The notes: generated from the sequence alone by a model not told the origin. DNA of 64,000 nucleotides from Pseudomonadota bacterium (GCA_021792365.1 JAJYUT010000009.1:162817-226816), one strand, 5' to 3'; shown: positions 25,765-35,468, numbered from the stretch's first letter. Made by a program: numbers and translations.

Positions 25765-27632
25765 GCTGCGGCGAACTCGATGAAGAAGGCTGCACCCGAG
25801 CCCTTGCCGGCGCTTTCAGCCCAGATTCGGCCCTTCAGCTTCGCAAGCGCGTTGGCGCACCAGTGCAGACCCTCGCCGCCCTTGCCGTTCGGTTTGGTGG
25901 TGAAGCCGCTGCGGAACAGCTCGGGCATGTTCTCCGGCGCGATCCCGACGCCGTTGTCACGGACCTCCAGCACGACACGCCCGGAGTCCGGAGGAGAATG
26001 CGCGGCAATCTCGATCCTTCGATCGCCGTTGCCGGTGGCGTCAACCGCATTCACCGCGTTTGCGATCACGTTGTGCAGGACGTGGATGGCGATCGGCTGG
26101 TGCACGCGCACCTTGGGCGCGCGCTCGATCGACGGATCGACGTCGATGGCGATGCCGACGGTGGCATTGCCGGTCTGCTTCAGGGCTTCGCTCACGATCT
26201 CCGACAGCGCCAGGTCCTGTGCTACGAATTCCCGGTCCGCGGTTGCCTGTTGATGCGCCAGGATGTGTTCGACCGTCGACAGGCCCTTCGCCGCCTTGTC
26301 CAGCTCTTCCGAGGCCGATCGGTGCAGGTCCGCCTGCTGCGCAATGCTGGCGCTGACATATTCGGCGAGCTTGGCGCGCCGATCGGTTGGCGTTTCCGCA
26401 CTGCCGAGCTCGGAGATCGCCTGGGTCAGATGTGAGCCGGCAGGTGCCGCGAGAATGGCTCGGCCGCGCTGGAGCTGGTTGGCGAGAGGGCTGAGCGCGT
26501 TTCGGACATTGTGCAGCACACCGGCTGCGACCTCGGACCGGCCGATCTGGTACGACATGTCCAGAAGGATGCGGCGCGCGTCCGCCAGTTCCCCGATCAT
26601 GCGATCGAATTGTGCAGCCAGGGTGCCAAGCTCGTCCCGCCGCTCCCAGTTGAGCCGAGCCGACAGGTCTCCGGAGGCGGCGATCTGGGTCACCTGCCGG
26701 GTCAGGCTGCGAATGGGACGCGCGACCAGCAAGGTGACGGCGATGCCGATCACCGTCATATCGAGCAGCGCCGCCGCAACCAGCAACGTCATCGCGAGCG
26801 CGGAGGTGTCGGCGCCGATGGCGCTGATTTCGCGGGGCGTATCGACGTTGATCCTGAGACGTGGCGCGCCCCCGAGATCAAGCCACGCAACGCTGTGTGT
26901 CAGCTTGCTTGCCGTACGGGCGACCTCGGTCGGCTTGTCTGACTGCAGCGCATTCGCACCGGCGCCGACGGGCAATGCTCCGATTGCAAACGCCACTTCG
27001 GTCTGCTCGCGCAATGCCGTCAGGAGCGTTTCATTGACCCGGCTTCCGAAGACGAGCGTGCCTGACGGCGAGCCGATGCCGTCGCTGTCGATGATCGGCC
27101 TGGCCGCAACAAGATAGTGGCCGCTGCCCACGGACCAGAGGCCGGAAACGGTCACCGGCTGAGTCTCCGTGGACATGAACTGACTGATCAGCGTCGGATC
27201 CCTCAGCTCCGGTGGCCTGCTCAGCTCACCCGTTTGGGCGTCATAGCCGCCGGTCCAGATCGGCGCGCCGTCCAAGCCGTAGACCGCCATGAAGCTGAGG
27301 CTGATGTTGGCTATCGCGACCGCATTGAGGTTCTTGTCGATGAATTCCTGCGTCCGTGTCAGCGCGAAATCCCTGGTGTCGTCCCAATTGGCCCAGTCGA
27401 TCAGCTGTTGATCGACTGAGGCGACTTCTTTCTCCAGCGCCTTCTGCACGCGCTTGACATTGGTTGCGGCCTCCGCCTGTTCCAGTCTTTCGAAGGCCGG
27501 CTCGATGACCGAATAGATGATGCTCGCTGCGATGGAGAGGAATACGCCGAAGGTCAGCGCAAGCAGGAGGATAAGCCGGGTATGAAGCTTCACGATGTCC
27601 GCGCCAGATGTGGGAAGAATGCCGGCACTCAA
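25761..27632 (-). CDS. Membrane sensor histidine kinase with CHASE4-type sensor
   Basis: The protein spans the membrane at about residues 17-40 and 277-303. Between them is a periplasmic CHASE4-like sensor, marked by DWANWDDTRDF at 80-89. A HAMP domain follows, then a helix with H374 in GVLHNVRNALSPL as the likely phosphorylated histidine. This is a variant of the usual HELRTP box. The catalytic domain shows LHNVIANAVNAVD, DNGVGI and FTTKPNGKGGEGLHWCAN. GTG at 27593 is an alternative start. It is coupled to the receiver-kinase gene downstream. Confidence 0.86.
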
Positions 27633-28062
27633 CGTGGCGCACAGTTGTTAAGGAACACTGAAAAGCGCTGGCTTGCGGCCCCTTCCAGCCATACGGATTC
27701 TTGCTTAGGCAGAATGATATATCCGGCTCCGCATCGAGGCAGCTCGAGATGCTCCACGGCGGCGCCGAACAACGCCTCGACGTCGAGCATTTCTCCGACA
27801 GCTCCGACTCTTTGAGCCGCATGCACGTGCTGCTGCGGTCAACGGCTGTTGCCGGGTCATCGACTTCAGCCAGCGTTGAGCAGGCATTCTCGAAAGTGAG
27901 ATCGTACGCCGCGCCGCAGCCGGAGGATACGCGATGCACCGCTAGCGTTGGCGATGCGGCGCGTGGCTGAGCGCAGCCGGCGATAGTCCGCTTGCAGCGG
28001 GATTTGCTCCCTGCTTCGTGGTATAGATGGGGCATCCCACGAACGCCCGCCACGGCTAGCAT
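27633..28062. other. Gene-free stretch with a peptidase-gene remnant
   Basis: The fragment at 27733-27932 is a broken copy of the C13 peptidase gene found at 54 kb. No other feature is supported here. Confidence 0.6.
27733..27932 (-). pseudogene. Remnant of a C13-family peptidase gene (C-terminal part)
   Basis: The minus strand reads SSGCGAAYDLTFENACSTLA and later CMRLKESELSE, matching VSFGCGAEFELTYFDECLIG and CVRLKESELSE of the intact peptidase gene at 54082-54822. After a frameshift it continues EALFGAAVEHLELP, matching QAFFGDGVRDLELP, and the stop codon is lost. The catalytic half is absent. Confidence 0.8.
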
Positions 28063-28662
28063 ATGATTCCGATCACCCTCCGTACTCCGCGCCTCATCCT
28101 GCGCCCCTGGCGCGCATCCGACGCCGATTCCTTCGCCGCCATGTTCGACGATCCCGCGGTCATGGAGTTCCTGCCGCCCGCGCCGGACCGCGCGGCCGTC
28201 GATGCCATCATCGGGCGGATCGAGGCGCATTTCACGCAACACGGATTCGGATGGTGGGCGGCGGAGGCACCGGGCGCCGCGCCCTTCATCGGCTTCATCG
28301 GCCTCGCCCATCTCGGCTTCGACGCGCCTTTCACCCCGGCGGTGGAAATCGGCTGGCGCCTCGCGCGGCCCTATTGGAGTCAAGGCTACGCGACCGAGGG
28401 CGCGCGCGCCGCGCTCGAGGCGGGCTTCACCCAGCTCGGCTTTTCCGAGATCGTCTCCCTCACCGTGCCCGCCAATGCGCGCTCCCGCCGCGTCATGGAG
28501 CGCATCGGCATGACGCGCGATCCCGCCGACGATTTCGACCATCCGCGCCTGGCGGCGGGCGATCCGCTGCGCCGCCACGTGCTCTACCGGATCGATCGGG
28601 CGCGATGGGAGACGCGGCTCGGCGCGGCGGTCGAGCAACCGGCGAAGCCCCGGAAGCCATAG
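28063..28662 (+). CDS. GNAT family N-acetyltransferase (RimJ/RimL-like)
   Basis: The 199-residue protein starts TLRTPRLILRPWRASDADSF, the usual opening of RimJ/RimL-type acetyltransferases. It has EIGWRLARPYWSQGYATEGA as the acetyl-CoA-binding motif A region and ends with VPANARSRRVMERIGM. It would transfer an acetyl group from acetyl-CoA to an amine on a protein or small molecule; the target is unknown. It appears to be a single gene. Confidence 0.9.
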   Translation: MIPITLRTPRLILRPWRASDADSFAAMFDDPAVMEFLPPAPDRAAVDAIIGRIEAHFTQHGFGWWAAEAPGAAPFIGFIGLAHLGFDAPFTPAVEIGWRLARPYWSQGYATEGARAALEAGFTQLGFSEIVSLTVPANARSRRVMERIGMTRDPADDFDHPRLAAGDPLRRHVLYRIDRARWETRLGAAVEQPAKPRKP

Positions 28663-28970
28663 GCGCGATCGCTCCGCGCTCCGGGAACGTCCGCCACGGC
28701 AAGCGGTTTGCTATGGGTCGCGCCTCCCGCTCTGGGCGTGCAGCCAATGCACCAGGTGGAAGACTTGCCCGAAATCTATCCCGCTTTTCAGGGGCCGCGG
28801 TCGACCCGGCAAATCGACGGCAGCCGCATTGTCACCGCGGCGCTCGCTCGCGATCGCCCGGGTCCGCGGAGGCTGGAGCCATGCAATGGCCCCCTTCGGG
28901 TGCTCGCGGGAACGCTGATGAAGGCGGAGCGCATCCTCTCGCGGTTTGATCTCAGCGCAGCCGGGGCACG
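28663..28970. other. Gene-free stretch
   Basis: I see no supported gene, repeat or RNA between the acetyltransferase and the flavoprotein gene. The promoter of the flavoprotein gene should lie in the last 100 bases, but no clear consensus stands out. Confidence 0.4.
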
Positions 28971-29861
28971 ATGTTGCTGGACTGCCTGATCATAGGCGGC
29001 GGCCCGGCTGGCCTGGCCGCTTCCATCTATCTCGCACGCTTCCACAGGACCGTGATGCTGGTCGATGCCGGCGGGAGCCGCGCCAAGCTCATCCCCAGCA
29101 CCCATAACCTGCCCGGTTTCCCGGACGGCATCTCCGGCCCGGACCTGCTGGATCGTCTCGCGCGCCAGGCCGAGCGCTTCGGCGTGGCCTCGCATCAAGG
29201 CGAGGTCGACGCCATCGAGAGCGCGGAGGACGGCTTCGTCATCCGCGGCTTCGGTGTCGCGTCGAGGGCGCGCACCATCCTGCTGGCGACTGGCGTGGTC
29301 GACCGCAAGCCGGCGATCGCCGACCTGGAGCAACTGACCGCGCGCGCCCTCCTGCGCTACTGCCCGATCTGCGACGCGTACGAGGCGTCGGGGCGCAAGG
29401 TCGCGGTGCTTGGGCCCGTGGACCATGCGCTCAAGGAGGCGCGCTTCCTGCGCACCTACAGCCCCGATGTCACGGTCCTCGCGACCGATGGCGGGGAGCA
29501 GCCGCCGCACCGCGCCGAGGACGGGATCACGGTTCTCCACGACCAGCCGGTGCTGATCGAGGAGAACGGCGCGGGCGTGCGCGTGCTCCTGCGCAGCGGA
29601 GCCCAGCTCGACTGCGACGTGCTCTACGCCGCCATGGGAACGGATGTGCGCTCCGGCCTTGCCCAGCAGCTCGGCGCCGCCTGCTCGGAGACGCGCTGCA
29701 TCGTGGTCGATGCGCACCAGCGCACCTCTGTCCCCGGCCTCTACGCGGCCGGCGACGTCGTGCAGGAGCTGAACCAGATCGCCGTTGCGTTCGGCCACGC
29801 CGCCATCGCCGCCGCCACGATCCACAACGGCTTGCCCCCGAACCCGCACGGCCGATCCTGA
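28971..29861 (+). CDS. Thioredoxin-reductase-like FAD flavoprotein
   Basis: The 296-residue protein has the FAD-binding GGGPAGLAASIYLARF near the N-terminus, a CPIC redox disulfide at C131-C134 and the C-terminal FAD motif LYAAGDVV. It therefore has the thioredoxin reductase fold. The second dinucleotide motif, normally GxGxxA, reads GPVDHA at 148-153, with Val instead of the second Gly, so NADPH binding may be weak or absent. Family relatives include bacilliredoxin reductases and thiol oxidases. Substrate and electron donor are unknown. Confidence 0.85.
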   Translation: MLLDCLIIGGGPAGLAASIYLARFHRTVMLVDAGGSRAKLIPSTHNLPGFPDGISGPDLLDRLARQAERFGVASHQGEVDAIESAEDGFVIRGFGVASRARTILLATGVVDRKPAIADLEQLTARALLRYCPICDAYEASGRKVAVLGPVDHALKEARFLRTYSPDVTVLATDGGEQPPHRAEDGITVLHDQPVLIEENGAGVRVLLRSGAQLDCDVLYAAMGTDVRSGLAQQLGAACSETRCIVVDAHQRTSVPGLYAAGDVVQELNQIAVAFGHAAIAAATIHNGLPPNPHGRS

Positions 29862-29964
29862 CGCTCCGCTACGGGCGATCCGTGGCCGTCGTGCGGGGAT
29901 CGACTGGCACAAGCGAGCACCTTATAGTCGCCGCGTGCTTTGTTGCTGAAGCCCGGGGGAACGC

Positions 29965-30567
29965 ATGACGGCGATCACGGTGCCCGCGCGCGAGGGGCGC
30001 GCGATTGAGGTGAGGGAAGGCCAGCGCCTGCGCATCACCACGCCCAAGGGCGCGCAGGCGGCCGATTTCTTCGCCTACAACGCCCGCAATGTGGGCGAGT
30101 GGCTGTCCCCCAACCACACCTGGGTGACGACCTTCTGCGTCAAGCCGCGCGAGGGCGACACGCTGATCTCGCGCTTCCGCCGGCCGATGCTCACCATCGT
30201 CAAGGACGGCGCCGCCGGTGTGCACGACATGATGATCGCCGCCTGCGACCAGTTCCGCTACGAGTTCTTCGGCCACCAGGGGCCGCATGCGAGCTGCTCG
30301 GAGAATCTCTGCGTCGCCATGCGCCGCCTCGGCCACGCCATCGACGTCATCCCGCAGCCGATCAACTTCTTCACCAACACGCGGGTCGAGCCGGACGGGC
30401 GTTTCGTCTCGCCGCCGAATCCCGTCCCGCCCGGCGCCTTCGTCGAGATGAAGGCGCTCATGGACCTGATCTGCGTGGTCTCGTCCTGCCCGTTCGATCT
30501 CAACGTGGACGGCTGGACCATCAATGCCGACCAGGGCCCGACCGAGCTGCTGGTCGAGCTCATCTGA
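29965..30567 (+). CDS. DUF1989 (urea carboxylase-associated) family protein
   Basis: The 200-residue protein has the family opening KGAQAADFFAYNARNVGEWLS and the Cys-containing HASCSENL region, plus PQPINFFTNT. These proteins occur beside urea carboxylase or guanidine-use genes, where they take part in breaking carboxylated intermediates. No such partner genes are visible here. The ATG follows GGGGGAACGC. The metal- or substrate-binding role of the Cys/His residues is inference. Confidence 0.85.
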   Translation: MTAITVPAREGRAIEVREGQRLRITTPKGAQAADFFAYNARNVGEWLSPNHTWVTTFCVKPREGDTLISRFRRPMLTIVKDGAAGVHDMMIAACDQFRYEFFGHQGPHASCSENLCVAMRRLGHAIDVIPQPINFFTNTRVEPDGRFVSPPNPVPPGAFVEMKALMDLICVVSSCPFDLNVDGWTINADQGPTELLVELI

Positions 30568-30594
30568 TCCGCCGCGCCGCGGCCTCGGCCTCTG

Positions 30595-31821
30595 TCACGG
30601 GAGCGGCGCGATGCTCACCGAATCGACCTGCATCTCGTCCACCGACGGCATGTAGTCGCGGTACGCGCCGAACTTGAACTTGACGTATGAGTCCTGCAGG
30701 GGATTCACGTCGTAGCCGATCCTCCCGGTGACGCGGACGATCAACCTGCCGTCCTGGCTGACCTCGATGACGGCGTCCTTGGACCGGTCCGCCTGCACGC
30801 GGTAGCTCATCTCGACCCACCGGCCGCGGGGAGAGGTCAAGACGGGATCCGGCCCGTACTGCGCCCGCAGGGTGGAGACGCAGGTCGTCCCGTCGGGATC
30901 CGTTGGCCTGGTCGAGAGGCAATTCTGAACCGCGCCGTCCTGCCAAGCCTCCGTGGAGCCATCCGGTTTCGGCGCGGACGCGATGGTGCAGCGGCAATCT
31001 TCATCCTGCACGGTCACGTGCAGGATGCCGTCGTCGAATCTCTGGGCCAGGAACGGGCTGGGCGACCAGTCCGGTCCGAGCTCCGCCTTGTATCGCCTGC
31101 TGACGGGCTCGTGCTTCCACTGCGCGGTCACCCACCGGACGGAGTTCTCTTCATCCGCGATTGAATGCGGCATCCGGAACCGGATCGTGTAGCGAAACGC
31201 CTCCGGTACCTTATGGCGCTCATTGTCCTGAAGCCGCAGCTCCTGCCGCTGGAAGCACGGACCGTTCTCTTCGCTGGCGGCGTTGTGCCGTTTCTGGACC
31301 TCCGGGGTGCAATGTGGATTCTTGAAGGCCTTGGCCTGCGGCTCGATGATGAAGCTGGGCCCGAGCGGCTCCGGTTCCGTGTACACGTCCGCCAGCCGCG
31401 TATCGAATGGCGGCATCCTGGTGGCATAGAGATCGAAGGCGCGGCTGCTCCTCGGCGGCACGCATTCTCCGCGCCGGCACTCATTCCCGCCGAGCGAGGC
31501 CTCATCCGCCACGATGGCAATGATGCCATCGCCCGCCTGGTCCGGGTCGGGCAGGAACCTGACCGGCGCATCCTTCATGTCGACCTGGCATGGGCACCAC
31601 ACCACCCAGTCCAGTTCGCCCGCGCCGAAATCGTCGTTGACGCCCGATTGGGCGAGGGTGTCGCCGGCCCATAGGCCCAGGATTGCGCCCTGCACCACGA
31701 TCATCCGCCGGAGCGCTCGGCCCCAGATGGATCGCGGGCGACCTGCCGCTCGCGCCGCCGCGACACAGGAATCGAAAGCTTCTACAGGCCCGCCGACCAT
31801 GCGCCTCCCAATGCCCTCCAT
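30595..31821 (-). CDS. Secreted polysaccharide-lyase-like protein
   Basis: After an N-terminal region with a hydrophobic signal-like segment (MIVVQGAILGLWAGDTLAQS at about 40-59), the protein resembles a beta-sandwich with many paired cysteines. It ends with YVKFKFGAYRDYMPSVDEMQ, reminiscent of the heparin-lyase-I-like polysaccharide lyase fold, where a KFG-YR motif lies near the end. The true start may be the ATG of that signal segment at 31704. Secretion and carbohydrate cleavage are inferred; no catalytic residues can be assigned confidently. Confidence 0.55.
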   Translation of the reverse strand: MEGIGRRMVGGPVEAFDSCVAAARAAGRPRSIWGRALRRMIVVQGAILGLWAGDTLAQSGVNDDFGAGELDWVVWCPCQVDMKDAPVRFLPDPDQAGDGIIAIVADEASLGGNECRRGECVPPRSSRAFDLYATRMPPFDTRLADVYTEPEPLGPSFIIEPQAKAFKNPHCTPEVQKRHNAASEENGPCFQRQELRLQDNERHKVPEAFRYTIRFRMPHSIADEENSVRWVTAQWKHEPVSRRYKAELGPDWSPSPFLAQRFDDGILHVTVQDEDCRCTIASAPKPDGSTEAWQDGAVQNCLSTRPTDPDGTTCVSTLRAQYGPDPVLTSPRGRWVEMSYRVQADRSKDAVIEVSQDGRLIVRVTGRIGYDVNPLQDSYVKFKFGAYRDYMPSVDEMQVDSVSIAPLP

Positions 31822-31899
31822 GGAAGCAGGGCAGATCGCATCAGCTTGTACACCCTTTGAGAACGAGCAAAAAGATCGACGGGCTTTCCGGCCGCCCAG

Positions 31900-33045
31900 T
31901 CAATCCAACGGCCCCGCCTGGAACAGCATGACGCGGATGCCGCCATGGGAGACCGGGCCGAAGGGCGGCGCGAAGTCGAGGCCGGTCGCCGCGGCGAGCG
32001 CGGCATCGTTGGTCACCAAGCCGACGCGCCAGCGTTTGAATCGCGCACGCAAGGTCTCGCCCAAGGCGCGATAAAGCGCGGAAAGCTGCCGCGCATCGCC
32101 GATGCGCGCGCCATAAGGCGGATTGACGATGACGAGACCGGGCGGCCCTTCCGGCGCGACGAGGTCGCTGATCGCGTGCTGCTTGAACAGGGTCAAGGCG
32201 TCGACGCCGGCGCGCGCGGCATTCGCCTCGCTCATGCGGATCGCCCCCGCATCGCGGTCGCTGCCGTGGAAGCGGATGGCGACCGGCTTGCCGTCCACCG
32301 CGCCACTGCTCTTTCCCCGCAACGCACGCCACGCCGCCGCGTCGAAGCTGGCAAGCCGCTCGAAGGCGAACCGGCGCGAGCGCCCTGGCTTCAGGCCCGC
32401 CGCGATCTCGGCTGCCTCGATGACGAAGGTGCCGGAGCCGCACATCGGGTCGACCACCGGCTCGCCGCCGTCATAGCCGCATTGCCGCAGGAACAGCGCG
32501 GCGAGGTTCTCGCGCATCGGCGCCTTTGCCACCTCCGCCTTGTGGCCGCGCTGGTGCAGCGGCGCGCCGGAGGTGTCGATGCTGATGGTGCAGAGGTCGT
32601 CCTCGATGCGCGCCTTGACCACGACCGTCTCCGATTCATCGCGCGAATCGTCGGCCGCGACCTGCGCTCCGGTCGCGTCGCGGATGGCATTGCGGATGCG
32701 TTGCGCCGCCGCGCGGTCGTGATAGACGCGCGATTTCCTGCAGGTGGCCTCGACCCGGAACGGGACATCGGCGCGCAGCACCGCGCCCCACGCCACCTTG
32801 CGCGCCCGCTTGTCGAGTTGCGCAAGGTGGAGGGCGCGGAACTCCGCGATGCGCGCCAGCACGCGCGCCGCGCCGCGCAGCTCCAGGTTGGCGCGCCACA
32901 CCTCCGGCCAGCCGCCCGTCACCGTCACGCCGCCATTGACCGCCGTGGCCGCGCGGAATCCCCTGGCCTTCGCCTCCGCGCACAGCACGGATTCCAGGCC
33001 CGGCGCGGTCACCAGGAAGATCTCGAAATCGCTTTCGGTCGTCAT
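31900..33045 (-). CDS. THUMP-domain class I RNA methyltransferase (RlmL/Trm14-like)
   Basis: The N-terminal third is a THUMP RNA-binding domain (ALETD-like opening VTAPGLESVLCAEAKARGF). The C-terminal part is a Rossmann methyltransferase with the SAM motif DPMCGSGTFVIEAAEIA and the catalytic NPPY motif (VIVNPPYGARIG) typical of N2-guanine methylation. It probably modifies 23S rRNA or tRNA. The protein has 381 residues and is complete. Confidence 0.9.
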   Translation of the reverse strand: MTTESDFEIFLVTAPGLESVLCAEAKARGFRAATAVNGGVTVTGGWPEVWRANLELRGAARVLARIAEFRALHLAQLDKRARKVAWGAVLRADVPFRVEATCRKSRVYHDRAAAQRIRNAIRDATGAQVAADDSRDESETVVVKARIEDDLCTISIDTSGAPLHQRGHKAEVAKAPMRENLAALFLRQCGYDGGEPVVDPMCGSGTFVIEAAEIAAGLKPGRSRRFAFERLASFDAAAWRALRGKSSGAVDGKPVAIRFHGSDRDAGAIRMSEANAARAGVDALTLFKQHAISDLVAPEGPPGLVIVNPPYGARIGDARQLSALYRALGETLRARFKRWRVGLVTNDAALAAATGLDFAPPFGPVSHGGIRVMLFQAGPLD

Positions 33046-33073
33046 CGCCGCAGGTTGTGCGAATGCCCGGTGC

Positions 33074-33382
33074 TCACGCCGGCGTCAGCACATGGACGGC
33101 CCGCTTCGCGATCAAGCCCTGGGTGTTCTCCGCATAGGCCCTCATGTGCGGCGCGGCCGAGTGCGCCTTCAGCGCGTCCAGGCTCTCCCATTTCTCCACC
33201 ACCACGAAGGTATCGGGGCCGAAGGCGGGGTCCGCGCCTTCGGCATCAACCACCGGCCCGTATTCGATGCAGCCCGCCTCCGCGCGCACCGTGGGCACGA
33301 TGGTCTTGAACCGCTCCAGCACGGTGGCCCGCTGGCCCGGAATGGTGGTGATGATGGCGAGGACATGGATCATGATAGGCAC
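33074..33382 (-). CDS. Putative quinol monooxygenase (ABM fold)
   Basis: The 102-residue protein fits the antibiotic-biosynthesis-monooxygenase fold. It has ERFKTIVPTVRAEAGCIEYG after the first strand, FVVVEKWESLDALKAHSAAP in the middle and a conserved His in that segment. YgiN-like members act on quinols without a cofactor; the substrate here is unknown. It lies between the methyltransferase and the tartrate dehydratase genes on the same strand. Confidence 0.85.
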   Translation of the reverse strand: MPIMIHVLAIITTIPGQRATVLERFKTIVPTVRAEAGCIEYGPVVDAEGADPAFGPDTFVVVEKWESLDALKAHSAAPHMRAYAENTQGLIAKRAVHVLTPA

Positions 33383-33458
33383 TCGTCGAGATTGGATGAA
33401 GCGGACGGGATCGCTGTTCTATCAGCCGCCTCACCGCAGGCATAGGGGCGTCGCGCGC

Positions 33459-34628
33459 TCAGCGCCCGGTCGCGCGGCGCATGCAATCGATCAGCGCGGC
33501 CTTGGCCTCGAACCCGATGCCCGGGATCTCGGGCAGCCGGACCCGCCCGCCTTCCACCGCGATGCCGTCGGCGAAGCCGCCGAACGGCGCGAACAGGCCG
33601 GGATACGATTCATTGCCGCCGAGCTTCAGCCCCGCCGCGATGTTGAGCGAAAGCTGGTGCCCGCCATGGGGAATGCAGTTGCGCGGCGAGAAGCCGAATG
33701 CCGGCAGCAGCGCCAGGATGCGCAGATACTCGACCAGGCCATAGGACAAGGCGCAGTCGAATTGCAGCCAGTCGCGGTCCGGCCGCATCCCGCCATGGCG
33801 CAGCAGGTTGCGCGCGTCCTGGTGCGAGAACAGGTTCTCCCCGGTCGCCATCGGCGCGTCGTAGTGCTTCGCAAGCTCCGCCTGCAGCGCGTAGTCCAGC
33901 GGATCGCCCGCCTCCTCGTACCAGAACAGGTTGTAGGGCCGCAGCGCCTTGCCGTAGCGGATCGCGGTGTCGAGGTCGAACCGTCCGTTGGCATCGACCG
34001 CGAGCGCCTTGCCGTCGCCCACCACCTTGAGCACCGCCTCGATGCGCCGCAGGTCCTCGGCGAGATCGGCGCCGCCGATCTTCATCTTGACCACTGTGTA
34101 GCCGCGGTCGAGATAGCGGCGCATCTCATCCTGCAGCGCGCGATAATCCTTGCCGGGGTAGTAGTAGCCGCCGGCGGCATAGACGAACACGTCGCGGTCC
34201 GGATCGTCGTCGCCGTAACGCTCCGCGAGAAGCCGGTAGAGCGGCTTGCCCGCGATCTTCGCGACGGCATCCCACACCGCCATGTCGACGACGCCGATTG
34301 CCACCGAGCGCTCGCCATGCCCGCCCGGCTTCTCGTTGCGCATCATCACCCGCCAGATCTTGTGCGGATCGAGATTGGCGCCGCTGTCGTCCACGATGTC
34401 CTCCGGCCCGGCCTCGCGGAGTCGCGGCAGGAAACGCTCGCGCAGCAGCCCGCTCGCGGCATAGCGGCCGTTCGAGTTGAAGCCGTAGCCGATCACCGGT
34501 TCGCCGTCGCGGATCACGTCGGTTTCGAGCGCGACCACGCTCACCGTCATCTTGCTGAAATCGATATAGGCGTTGCGGATGTCCGACGCGATCGGCACCA
34601 CCGCCTCGCGGATATCGACGATCCTCAT
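33459..34628 (-). CDS. tarD: D(-)-tartrate dehydratase (enolase superfamily)
   Basis: TarD dehydrates D-tartrate to oxaloacetate using magnesium. The sequence matches the rhizobial enzyme along its length (NAYIDFSKMT, GYGFNSNGRY, NEKPGGHGERSVA, DWLQFDCALSYGL). Visible catalytic and metal residues are K181 and K183 in VVKMKIGG, D212 in AVDANGRF, E238 in WYEEAGDP, E264 in ATGENL and H321 in CIPHGGHQ, spaced as in the characterised enzyme. No transporter or regulator for tartrate is adjacent. Confidence 0.9.
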   Translation of the reverse strand: MRIVDIREAVVPIASDIRNAYIDFSKMTVSVVALETDVIRDGEPVIGYGFNSNGRYAASGLLRERFLPRLREAGPEDIVDDSGANLDPHKIWRVMMRNEKPGGHGERSVAIGVVDMAVWDAVAKIAGKPLYRLLAERYGDDDPDRDVFVYAAGGYYYPGKDYRALQDEMRRYLDRGYTVVKMKIGGADLAEDLRRIEAVLKVVGDGKALAVDANGRFDLDTAIRYGKALRPYNLFWYEEAGDPLDYALQAELAKHYDAPMATGENLFSHQDARNLLRHGGMRPDRDWLQFDCALSYGLVEYLRILALLPAFGFSPRNCIPHGGHQLSLNIAAGLKLGGNESYPGLFAPFGGFADGIAVEGGRVRLPEIPGIGFEAKAALIDCMRRATGR

Positions 34629-34842
34629 GGCCCGCGCCTTCGCTCAGTGATGGTCATGCCTCGTCAGATAGCACCCGCCCCCACCGCAGGCTAGACCTCT
34701 GATTGCCATATTCATGCGGGGCCCGGGCTCGCCATGCCGTGCTTGACGGCCCGCACATTCCCGCGCTGCCGCGCCCTTGACGCGCCGCATCCGATTGCCG
34801 AGCCTGTCGCGGAGGGTGACTCTCACTTGCGGAGGTGACATC

Positions 34843-35217
34843 ATGGAATACCAGGGAAGCTGCCATTGCGGGCGCGTGCGCTTCTCGTTCCGCAGCCCCG
34901 AGATCAGGACCGGCGCGCGCTGCAACTGCTCGCTCTGCGTGCGCCGCGCCGCGGTGCTGTCGCCAACCTACATCCCGGCCGCCGATTTCACGCCGCACCA
35001 CGACCCGGACGATCTTGGAACCTATCTCTGGAACGAGAAGGTCCTCGGGAACTACTTCTGCAAGACCTGCGGGACCTTCACTTATATCGCCGACGGCGAG
35101 AACGGGAAGGACGGCTACCGCGTCAATCTCGGCTGCGTCGAGGGGCTCGACACGCTCGCCCTGGACATCCGCGTCATCGACGGCAGGTCCGTGAAGCTGG
35201 TCGAAGCGCCGCGCTGA
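34843..35217 (+). CDS. GFA (glutathione-dependent formaldehyde-activating-like) family protein
   Basis: The 124-residue protein carries the zinc-binding cysteine pattern of the GFA fold: CHCG near residue 7, RCNCSLC near 28 and CKTCGTF near 75. It also has the common tail VNLGCVEGLDTLALDIRVIDG. Zinc binding is expected; glutathione-formaldehyde chemistry is shown only for a few members. I start at ATG 34843, preceded by GCGGAGG seven bases upstream; upstream in-frame codons are unlikely. Confidence 0.88.
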   Translation: MEYQGSCHCGRVRFSFRSPEIRTGARCNCSLCVRRAAVLSPTYIPAADFTPHHDPDDLGTYLWNEKVLGNYFCKTCGTFTYIADGENGKDGYRVNLGCVEGLDTLALDIRVIDGRSVKLVEAPR

Positions 35218-35288
35218 AGGCGTGGTCGGACCGGCTCGCGCCGCGCGGGAAACGACGTAGCGCGTCGCCCGCGCGGCGCGGAACCGGG

Positions 35289-35468
35289 TCAGTCGGTCTC
35301 GATCTCGACCTCGTCGTCGTCGAGATCCACATCGTCGTCATCGACATCCGAATGCAGCGTCGCGTCGGGCTCGTCGTCCTCGACGACGGTGCAGCCGGCG
35401 ATCGGCGCGCCCAAGGATACGAGGCCGACCAGGAACAGAGTACGCATGAGCTGGGAGATGTCCTGCAT
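35289..35468 (-). CDS. Small acidic lipoprotein
   Basis: The 59-residue product starts MQDISQLMRTLFLVGLVSLG, a lipoprotein signal, followed by APIAGC with a lipobox-like ending, so Cys26 would be lipidated. The mature part of about 34 residues is almost all acidic (DVDDDDVDLDDDEVEIETD). GGAG lies eight bases before the ATG. It could bind cations at the membrane surface. No family is recognised. The reading frame is short but the signal peptide plus lipobox argue that it is real. Confidence 0.6.
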   Translation of the reverse strand: MQDISQLMRTLFLVGLVSLGAPIAGCTVVEDDEPDATLHSDVDDDDVDLDDDEVEIETD

